This document shows positions 1 through 5,416 of a stretch of DNA of 8,145 nt, one piece after another; positions within the stretch are counted from its first letter, which is position 1; every line of letters begins with the position of its first letter. The notes below the pieces were generated by a model, which was not told where the DNA came from, did not search any database, and saw only the letters and a program-made list of their open reading frames with translations. A program made the position numbers and the translations under genes. The stretch spans positions 1 through 8,145 of the forward strand of contig JAJZLX010000560.1 in assembly GCA_021850555.1 (NCBI GenBank), in the 5' to 3' direction. This DNA comes from Pseudomonadota bacterium (lineage in GTDB: Bacteria; Pseudomonadota; Gammaproteobacteria; Steroidobacterales; Steroidobacteraceae).

Positions 1-311
1 GACCTCGTTCCCGACGCCAGGAGCATCCTATGCCTCAAACGCCCGTGAAATTCCACTCTTACGCTTCATCCCACGGGGTCCGGCCCCGCCGGATGAAGAA
101 CTACTGAGGAAGAAAAAAACCCAACCCGGATTTTCTATAGCAACGCTCCGGGATTTATGCTGAGAAATGATTTGGTTCTCGCCCATCCATAGTTGAAATC
201 GGTTGGCCTATGAAATTTCCCGTCAGATTGAAATCCAGGCAGCGTGCAAACAAACGGCTACTGCGCAAAGGCGGCCGCCGCTGGGGCAGCCTGGCAGGGC
301 CCAGCCTGAGT
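1..311. other. Intergenic region with no recognisable gene
   Basis: No convincing coding sequence is visible. Two plus-strand frames are open from the left edge (one closes at about base 108, the other at about 160), so the 3' end of an unseen upstream gene is possible, but neither translation resembles a family I know. The short plus-strand ORFs starting near 203-210 overlap the end of the aldehyde dehydrogenase gene antisense and look non-coding. The one structured element is the terminator-like hairpin and A-tract at 113-152, listed separately. Confidence 0.5.
113..152 (-). terminator. Possible weak rho-independent terminator after the aldehyde dehydrogenase gene
   Basis: Read on the minus strand, a 6-bp stem CCCGGA/TCCGGG (arms at 147-152 and 125-130, loop of 16 bases) is followed after 5 bases by a run of seven T (A-tract at 113-119 on the plus strand). 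The order is right to end a transcript from the aldehyde dehydrogenase gene, whose stop lies about 160 bases away. The stem is short, the loop is large and the T-run is not adjacent, so this is weak. Confidence 0.35.
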
Positions 312-1775
312 TCAACCCATCACGTAAACCGATTTCCATTGCTGGTAGCTGCCAAGCGCCTCCGGACCGAACTCGCGCCCCATGCCGCTTGCCTTTACGC
401 CGCCGAATGGTGAGCCAATGGCCGGAACGTAGCCATTGATGCCGATCGTGCCGGTCTGTACCCTTCGGGCGATTGCCAGAGCCCGTTCCCCATTTCGACT
501 CCACACCGAACCGCCAAGCCCGTAGGCTGACTCGTTCGCAATGCGTATCGCATGAGCTTCGTCCCGGTATGGAATGATGGCAAGCACCGGCCCAAAAATC
601 TCCTGTTGGGCAATGGTGGCAGAATTATCTACGTCGGCGAAGATCGTCGGCTCCACAAACCAGCCCCGATCGAATTGCCGGGGCCGGCCGCCGCCTGTGA
701 CCAAACGCGCCTCCTGCCGGCCCTTGGCAATGTAGCCCTCGACCCGCTCTCGGTGGGCGGCAGAGGCCATCGGTCCCACCACTGTGGTCGGATCGAGGGC
801 GTCGCCCACCTTGATCCCCTTTACCATCGCCGACAGTGCCTCCACCACCTCGGCATAACGGCTGGCCGGCGCTAGCACGCGCGTGCAGTTGTAGCAGGCT
901 TGGCCATTGTTGAAGAGCGAGACACTCTGAAGCCCCTGGGTCACCTGATCGAGATCCGCATCGTCAAGTATGATTGCGGCCGACTTGCCGCCAAGCTCCA
1001 GTGTTACCGGGCGCAGCAACTCGCCGCAGACCTTAGCGATCGAACGGCCGGCCGCAGTGGACCCTGTGAACGCAACCTTGTCCACATCCGGGTGGGAGAC
1101 AAGGTAGGCGCCCACCACGCGGTCTGCGGTCACCCAGTTGAGCACACCAGGCGGCACCTGCGCCTCCGCTGCAGCTTCCGCCACGATGTAGCTGTCAAGC
1201 ACGGTCCCTGGCGAAGGCTTAATTACGAGCGTACAGCCTGCGGCCAGAGCGGGGGCGATCTTGCTCATGGCCAGTGCCACCGGGAAATTCCATGGCACTA
1301 TGGCGGCGACCACGCCGACCGGCTCCCGGCTGACCAGTGTTTCTCGTCCTAGCTGTGATGGGCGGTGCTCCTCTACAGGCAGAGCCTGAGCCAGCTGTGC
1401 GTAGTACTGCAGCAGCCCTGGGGGAAACTGTCCTTCGAATATTTGACTCACCGACAAGGGCATTCCGTTCTGCGCGCTCACCGCGCGCGCAACATCCTCG
1501 GCGCGGCGTCCCAAGGCTTCGGCGAAACGCAGCATCACCTGGGCCCGTTCGGCTGCCGTCATGGTGGTCCAGGCAGAGTTTTCGAAGGCCTGCCGCGCCG
1601 CCCCTACGGCTCGATCAACGTCTGCTTCTACCGCTTCCGGAACAGACCCGAGGAGTTCCTCGGTGCTGGCATTGACTAGCGTAAAGCGGCGATCCGAGGC
1701 GGGCTTGAACCACTGCCCGCCAATGAAGAATGCGTTGCGGGAACCGAGTATGTTCCCCTTGCTGTCAGCGCCCAT
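312..1775 (-). CDS. NAD(P)-dependent aldehyde dehydrogenase
   Basis: This is a 487-residue protein, the normal length for the classical aldehyde dehydrogenase superfamily, which oxidises aldehydes to carboxylic acids with NAD(P)+ in the cytoplasm. Visible landmarks, in order, are PWNFP at 161-165, the cofactor loop around IKPSPGT at 185-191, FTGST at 236-240, the general-base glutamate in ELGGKS at 260-265, the nucleophile Cys294 in NNGQACYN, and EIFGPV at 392-397. All catalytic residues are present, so it should be active. The ATG at 1773-1775 has only a loosely spaced purine stretch (AAAGG) upstream. It starts 23 bases after the stop of the short-chain dehydrogenase gene, which implies co-transcription from the promoter near 2720-2818. 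Family assignment is firm. The substrate is not readable; an aldehyde made by the neighbouring SDR or from a degraded lipid or terpenoid is inference. Confidence 0.95.
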   Translation of the reverse strand: MGADSKGNILGSRNAFFIGGQWFKPASDRRFTLVNASTEELLGSVPEAVEADVDRAVGAARQAFENSAWTTMTAAERAQVMLRFAEALGRRAEDVARAVSAQNGMPLSVSQIFEGQFPPGLLQYYAQLAQALPVEEHRPSQLGRETLVSREPVGVVAAIVPWNFPVALAMSKIAPALAAGCTLVIKPSPGTVLDSYIVAEAAAEAQVPPGVLNWVTADRVVGAYLVSHPDVDKVAFTGSTAAGRSIAKVCGELLRPVTLELGGKSAAIILDDADLDQVTQGLQSVSLFNNGQACYNCTRVLAPASRYAEVVEALSAMVKGIKVGDALDPTTVVGPMASAAHRERVEGYIAKGRQEARLVTGGGRPRQFDRGWFVEPTIFADVDNSATIAQQEIFGPVLAIIPYRDEAHAIRIANESAYGLGGSVWSRNGERALAIARRVQTGTIGINGYVPAIGSPFGGVKASGMGREFGPEALGSYQQWKSVYVMG

Positions 1776-1798
1776 GATGCACTCTACCTTTCTCTATT

Positions 1799-2719
1799 CT
1801 ATGTGGTTTCTGGCGGACGACTTGTCCCGTCGCGACGCGCCTGATTCTTCGGTCCTTCCGTCAACAGCTTCGGCGGCGAGTCGAGATGAAAGCCGGTATA
1901 CGGTATCGATTTGTTGTGCTCCGTCGGTGGGTTGTAGCACAGGCGCATGTTCGGGGCGCCGCCATCGACTCGAATGCAACTGCCAGTGATGAACGACGCC
2001 GCCGGCGAGAGTAGGTAGACGATGGCGCCGGAAACTTCGGCCACATTGCCGTAGCGCTGCATCGGGATGGTCTTGGTGAATTTGAGGATTTCCTGCTGCG
2101 CGTCAGGTTCGTAGCTATCGAAGCCACTGCTGGCGATGCCGCCAGGCGCGACGCAGTTGATCCGAACGCCAGCGGGTGCCCATTCCGAGGCGGCGCTCTC
2201 GCTCAGCGTCCACATGCCGCCACGGGCAGCACCGGAGTGCGCGTAGTTTGGCCAACCGTTCCAGATGTCGGCAATGATGTTGACGATAGAGCCCCCGTGC
2301 TGTTCCATCCAGCGGTTGTAAACCTCGCGCATCGTCATGAAACCGCCAAACAGGTTCAGGCGCACCACCGCCTCGAAGCCCTTGCTGCTGATCTTGTTCA
2401 GAGGTTGACGATATTGGCCGCCAGCGTTGTTGACGAGACCGTCGATGCGACCATGCGCCGTGAGCACGCCCTCGACCATGGCGATGACCTGTGCCTCCTC
2501 GCGGATGTCACAGACATGGGTACTGGCCTTGCCGCTCGCGGCCTCGATCTCGCCCTTGACCGCGAGGAGTTTCTCCGCGTCGCGGCCGGCAATGGCCACG
2601 GTGGCGCCCAGGGAAGCCAGTTCATGCGCAGTGCAGCGACCAATGCCGCTGCCACCTCCTGTGATGAGCACAACTTGGCCCGCAAAGAGACCGGGACGAA
2701 ATACGGACTGGTAGCCCAT
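1799..2719 (-). CDS. PECR/DECR-like short-chain dehydrogenase/reductase
   Basis: This 306-residue Rossmann-fold SDR carries the nucleotide-binding motif TGGGSGIG (20-27), NNAG (97-100) and the structural Asn122 in LNLFGG. The segment HSGAAR (161-166), followed by SEWAPAGVRINCVAPG and then LLSPAASFITG and VDGG (252-255 region), closely recalls peroxisomal trans-2-enoyl-CoA reductase (PECR) and the 2,4-dienoyl-CoA reductases. It resembles these more than ordinary YxxxK SDRs. Tyr159 lies just before this segment, and Arg166 stands where the usual active-site Lys would align. A C-terminal tail of about 50 residues after VDGG is longer than in minimal SDRs. The likely role is NADPH-linked reduction of an enoyl- or dienoyl-CoA in degradation of an unusual acyl chain; alcohol dehydrogenation cannot be excluded. 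The ATG at 2717-2719 is preceded by AAAGG at 5 bases and by GGAGGAG further up. It is the first gene of an operon with the aldehyde dehydrogenase. Confidence 0.9.
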   Translation of the reverse strand: MGYQSVFRPGLFAGQVVLITGGGSGIGRCTAHELASLGATVAIAGRDAEKLLAVKGEIEAASGKASTHVCDIREEAQVIAMVEGVLTAHGRIDGLVNNAGGQYRQPLNKISSKGFEAVVRLNLFGGFMTMREVYNRWMEQHGGSIVNIIADIWNGWPNYAHSGAARGGMWTLSESAASEWAPAGVRINCVAPGGIASSGFDSYEPDAQQEILKFTKTIPMQRYGNVAEVSGAIVYLLSPAASFITGSCIRVDGGAPNMRLCYNPPTEHNKSIPYTGFHLDSPPKLLTEGPKNQARRDGTSRPPETT

Positions 2720-2724
2720 GTGGA

Positions 2725-2739
2725 CCTTTGCACTCCTCC
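2725..2739 (-). promoter_or_regulatory. Ribosome-binding region of the SDR gene, with two purine-rich motifs
   Basis: On the minus strand, AAAGG (2725-2729) sits 5 bases before the ATG at 2717-2719, and a stronger GGAGGAG (2733-2739) sits 13 bases before it. The nearer motif has normal spacing and supports this ATG. The GTG directly after GGAGGA is too close to be used and is out of frame. Confidence 0.5.
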
Positions 2740-2747
2740 AGAATTCA

Positions 2748-2763
2748 GATATGGTACCATATC
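2748..2763. promoter_or_regulatory. Perfect 16-bp palindrome, probable operator in a divergent promoter region
   Basis: GATATGGTACCATATC is identical to its reverse complement over all 16 bases. It lies in the 99-base gap between the SDR gene (minus, starts 2719) and the DUF7064/7065-type gene (plus, starts 2819), so a protein bound here could govern both. A two-fold symmetric site of this size is typical of dimeric one-component regulators such as TetR or GntR families. I cannot assign the family. Promoter hexamers are poor: TTGCAC (2728-2733) and TATGGT (2750-2755) with a 16-base spacer is the best plus-strand pair, and its -10 would overlap the palindrome. A near-copy lies at 6815-6830. 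Confidence 0.7.
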
Positions 2764-2818
2764 AATAATGCGACGAAACTGCCGGCTTCCCGGCGCGGAC
2801 CATAGCTGAAGAGACAGT

Positions 2819-3757
2819 ATGAGCGAACAAGCGTGCAGCAGGGCAGTTCCCGAACTCGATCCCAGCAACGACGGCCGCCATAGGTTGCGGGACCTCCCGC
2901 TAGAGCGCGAATCGGTACCCTACGTGCTGTCCCTCCCCGAACAACGCATCTGCGCCTTGGTCTACACCTGGGTCACCAAGGACCACCAGGCTGGCTCCAT
3001 CTTCGTCGCCTACGGTCCCGGCATCGGCGATCAGCCGATCGTCGAGGCAATCGACAATGTGTCGATGCCACCCACGGCGAATTTTGATGACTGGAGGGTG
3101 GGCTGCGTTCATCTCAAGCAAGACCTGAAGCTGAAGCAAGCGCAGATCCGCGTCGACAGCCCCAAAGCCAAGATGGAGGCGCGTTTCGAGGCCCTGCACC
3201 CAGCCTATGCCTATGGTTTCCACGCTGATGGGTGCCCCGACTACGCCGCCACGAACCGCCTGGAGCAGGCCGGCCGCATGGTCGGATCGCTTTTCGTAGG
3301 CGGCAAGTCCTACCCCTTCGACACCACCGGCGCCCGCGACCATTCCTGGGGTACTCGCGACTGGCAGACGCCGCAGCACTGGAAGTGGCTGCATGCACAG
3401 GGCGGCGGCACGTGCGTGCATTTCTGGCAGATCAGCGCCCGGGGTCGCACCGACCTGCGCGGCTACGTATACCGCGATGGCCGCATGGCAGAGGTCGAGT
3501 CGGTGGACGTGGACTTCGAAGTGGACAGCCAGTACCGGCAGAGACGCATGACAGCACGGGTGCTAGATCGGGAGGGCCGCAGCAGCACGGTCAGCGGCGA
3601 GTTCTTCGCCCATTTCCCGCTCTTGCCGGGCCCGCACACCACGCTAATCGAGGGTGGTCTGGAGTGTCGGGTGGATGGGGCGCCCGGCGTCGGCTGGGCC
3701 GAGTTCATGTGGCCTACACCCTACCTTGAGCACCTGCGCAGCCAGGTCGCTAAATAG
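2819..3757 (+). CDS. DUF7064/DUF7065-type protein (CrtC/AttH-lipocalin-like)
   Basis: This 312-residue protein has no signal peptide or membrane segment that I can see. Its signature is GARDHSWGTRDW (171-182), followed by a Trp- and His-rich stretch through WKWLHAQ and VHFWQI (188-205). It is otherwise a beta-rich sequence with alternating hydrophobic strands. This recalls the DUF7064/DUF7065 proteins, distantly related to the hydroxyneurosporene synthase (CrtC)/AttH lipocalin-like fold, in which an N-terminal and a C-terminal beta-barrel half are joined. Members turn up in catabolic clusters for steroids, terpenoids and other hydrophobic compounds; their biochemical role is not established. 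Binding or hydrating a hydrophobic intermediate is inference only. The ATG at 2819 has a weak GAAGAG upstream. The gene is divergent from the SDR-aldehyde dehydrogenase operon and shares its palindromic site. The family call comes from motif memory, without an alignment. Confidence 0.8.
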   Translation: MSEQACSRAVPELDPSNDGRHRLRDLPLERESVPYVLSLPEQRICALVYTWVTKDHQAGSIFVAYGPGIGDQPIVEAIDNVSMPPTANFDDWRVGCVHLKQDLKLKQAQIRVDSPKAKMEARFEALHPAYAYGFHADGCPDYAATNRLEQAGRMVGSLFVGGKSYPFDTTGARDHSWGTRDWQTPQHWKWLHAQGGGTCVHFWQISARGRTDLRGYVYRDGRMAEVESVDVDFEVDSQYRQRRMTARVLDREGRSSTVSGEFFAHFPLLPGPHTTLIEGGLECRVDGAPGVGWAEFMWPTPYLEHLRSQVAK

Positions 3758-3766
3758 GCAGAAGCT

Positions 3767-3790
3767 GCGCATCCTCGAAAACGGATGCGC
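3767..3790. terminator. Stem-loop between convergent genes, probable bidirectional terminator
   Basis: A perfect 8-bp inverted repeat, GCGCATCC and GGATGCGC, surrounds an 8-base loop in the 42 bases between the stop of the plus-strand gene (3757) and the stop of the minus-strand thioesterase gene (3800). Position and symmetry fit a shared transcription terminator or a 3'-end-stabilising hairpin. No T-tract follows on either strand, so classical intrinsic termination is not proven. Confidence 0.6.
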
Positions 3791-3799
3791 CCTCCCAGG

Positions 3800-4255
3800 T
3801 CAACTCTGTGTACGCCCCTTTATCGGATTGCGATAAATGCCGGAGGAGCGCGCGACAACATGACCATCGGCCGTGATCAGAGCTTGCGTGAAGATCAGGT
3901 TGCGCGTGTTCTTGACCAAGCTCACCGCCAAGTCAACCCAGCTGCCGAGCGGAGCGGGAGCCACGTAATCCACATCCAGGTGGATGGTGGGCATGTGGCC
4001 CGCTAGAGCGCCGAGGCTGGCCTTGACCACGGCGACCTGCATGTCCGCGAAGGTGGCTATGGCCCCCCCGTGACAGACTCCCACGGGATTTAGATGACGC
4101 TCGGCGACGACAAATCCCAGTCGGTTGTCGGCCCAGCTCACGTAGACCGGACCGAACGAAACGGCAAAGCTCCCCTCCAGATCAAGCGGCTCGAAACCAG
4201 CCGGGACAGTGATCCTGCCTTGTGCGCTGATGATGATGTGCCCCTCGAATTCAAT
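3800..4255 (-). CDS. PaaI-like hotdog-fold acyl-CoA thioesterase, start codon uncertain
   Basis: This hotdog-fold thioesterase hydrolyses acyl-CoA thioesters in the cytoplasm. The core motif reads LNPVGVCHGGAIATFADM, with the Asn, the HGG and the Asp that characterise PaaI-type enzymes, followed by the central strand HLDVDYVAPA. The first conventional start in frame is GTG at 4139-4141 (113 residues), but the frame stays open upstream to a TAG at 4265-4267. The extra residues (VPAGFEPLDLEGSF, then VSFGPVYVSWAD) match the usual N-terminal part of this family, so they are probably translated. No ATG, GTG or TTG occurs there. ATT at 4253-4255, with AGGA 7 bases upstream, would give 151 residues, a normal length, and is used here provisionally. 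Alternatives are an ATC start, a frameshift from the ATG at 4293-4295, or a decayed gene. It lies downstream of the phosphatase gene on the same strand. Confidence 0.82.
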   Translation of the reverse strand: MEFEGHIIISAQGRITVPAGFEPLDLEGSFAVSFGPVYVSWADNRLGFVVAERHLNPVGVCHGGAIATFADMQVAVVKASLGALAGHMPTIHLDVDYVAPAPLGSWVDLAVSLVKNTRNLIFTQALITADGHVVARSSGIYRNPIKGRTQS

Positions 4256-4332
4256 GGCCTGTTCCTAATGATACACAACCAAGCTGAATCGACATCGCGC
4301 CGCGCTTGCCCACCCGACCGGGCCCGGCGGCG

Positions 4333-4352
4333 GCATCGATCGTGCTCGATGC
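4333..4352 (-). terminator. Stem-loop after the tyrosine phosphatase gene
   Basis: A 7-bp inverted repeat (GCATCGA and TCGATGC, 6-base loop) lies 26 bases beyond the phosphatase stop, in the gap before the thioesterase gene. It could be a terminator or an attenuating hairpin, but no T-run follows on the minus strand. If functional, it would lower read-through into the thioesterase gene. Confidence 0.3.
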
Positions 4353-4378
4353 TTTGTCATCAACGAGGTCGATGGGTC

Positions 4379-5188
4379 TTACTCCAGAAGCGCTTCGCGC
4401 AGCCGAGCGCGGCGCATAGCGCTCAATCCACAGCACTGCTCTAGATAAGTCTCGATGCTGCCCCAGTCCTTGCGGATGGCATTGTATGCCGCCTGGAAGT
4501 ACTCGAGTCGCGCCGCAGTAATCGCCTGCATCGCCACCCTATCAAGCGAGATGTCGAACATGCCTTCCAGTAAGCTCGCGATCTTGGCATCGTCCCGCGC
4601 TGCGTCGTAGTGGTAGTTAGACTCCAGATAATTTGCCTGGATGTCGGCTTCGGCGACACCCAGCGCCTGAAGCACCATAGCGACGACAAAGCCGGTTCGA
4701 TCCTTGCCAGCGGTGCAGTGGATTAGGGTGGCCTCCCGCGCACCCAGCGCCGCTACCTCGTCGAAGACGATTCTGAGCACCGGCGCGCAACTCGTGGGCA
4801 TGTTACGGTAGATCGCGCGCATCAGGCGATCGGCTCCTTTGGCGTCCGGGTGATCGATCAAGTACTGCATCGTCCCGCGATCCAAGGCGCGGATATCGGT
4901 CGCTACCTCAATGGCCAGGATCCGCGGTACTGAACCCGCCGGCCAGCGGCTGGGATGTCTCTGGCGCTCGCCCTGGCTTCGCAGGTCAAAGCACAAGCCG
5001 ATGCCCAAGCCCCTAAGTGCCGCGAGGTCGGCGCATTCCAGCTCGTCGAGTGCTCCCGATCGGTACAGGACACCCTGGCGCACGCGCCGGTCCCCGGCGC
5101 TTAGGCCTCCGAGCTCACGAAAATTAGGCGATGCGGCGAGGATGCGTCTTAGCGCAGGGCGTAAAGTCACTATTTCTTGGCCGTGCAT
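4379..5188 (-). CDS. MptpB-type tyrosine-protein phosphatase
   Basis: The P-loop HCTAGKDRTG carries the nucleophilic Cys and phosphate-binding Arg of the Cys-based phosphatases (Cys173 and Arg179 counted from the longer TTG start). The Lys-Asp inside this loop is typical of the MptpB/LipA-like group, which can act on phosphotyrosine, other phosphoamino acids or phosphoinositides. The N-terminal signatures NFRELGG and VLYRSGALDEL, and the DLRS motif holding the likely general-acid Asp83, are also intact. I chose the ATG at 5186-5188 (269 residues), although it lacks a clear ribosome site. The TTG at 5231-5233 (284 residues), with AGG close upstream and a TAGAAT -10-like hexamer at 5255-5260, is an alternative. 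A phosphatase among catabolic enzymes is a recurring but unexplained association; its substrate is unknown. No secretion signal is apparent. Confidence 0.9.
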   Translation of the reverse strand: MHGQEIVTLRPALRRILAASPNFRELGGLSAGDRRVRQGVLYRSGALDELECADLAALRGLGIGLCFDLRSQGERQRHPSRWPAGSVPRILAIEVATDIRALDRGTMQYLIDHPDAKGADRLMRAIYRNMPTSCAPVLRIVFDEVAALGAREATLIHCTAGKDRTGFVVAMVLQALGVAEADIQANYLESNYHYDAARDDAKIASLLEGMFDISLDRVAMQAITAARLEYFQAAYNAIRKDWGSIETYLEQCCGLSAMRRARLREALLE

Positions 5189-5416
5189 AGCTCGAATGGC
5201 CGTCTGGGCAGGGTCGTGAATTCCGCTGCCCAAGTGCCTGAACGGTTGGTCTTAATTCTAAGGGAGTTCGATGAAGATTTCGTGACACAGCACATTATGC
5301 AAGCGCCTATATCCGCTCGACGAGAATTCCAGAGCAGCGAATCGGGTGATATAGATGCCCTCCCGAGCGTTCGGGGAATTGGATAACCCAAATGGAAGGC
5401 GGTTCGTTCAGATGTT
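5189..5416. other. Intergenic region between the CoA-transferase and phosphatase genes, with a small hairpin
   Basis: About 228 bases lie between the stop of the CoA-transferase gene and the ATG of the phosphatase gene, both on the minus strand. The ORFs crossing this stretch on either strand resemble nothing I know. A 5-bp hairpin (CCCGA at 5362-5366, loop GCGT, TCGGG at 5371-5375) lies 42 bases beyond the CoA-transferase stop without a T-run. The gap is long enough for the phosphatase to have its own promoter, so the two genes may not form one operon. No copy of the GTAC-centred palindrome is present. Confidence 0.45.

Noticed and set aside
552..1352. Plus-strand ORFs of 107 and 150 codons opposite the aldehyde dehydrogenase gene
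   Set aside because: They are antisense to a full, motif-complete gene and their translations resemble no family; high-GC codon structure produces such shadows.
2237..2809. 190-codon plus-strand ORF opposite the SDR gene
   Set aside because: It covers the antisense of a clear SDR and also spans the divergent promoter and the palindrome; its translation has no recognisable domain.
2900..3421. 173-codon minus-strand ORF opposite the DUF7064/7065-type gene
   Set aside because: It is a shadow of a better-supported gene with a known signature motif.
4318..4327. 10-bp palindrome CCGGGCCCGG
   Set aside because: Short GC-only palindromes are common in high-GC DNA; it has no relation to the GTAC-centred motif and no second copy was seen.
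4251..4436. 61-codon minus-strand ORF overlapping the phosphatase 3' end and the thioesterase 5' region
   Set aside because: It is not convincing as a separate gene, but the ATG inside it at 4293-4295 is kept as a possible frameshifted start for the thioesterase.
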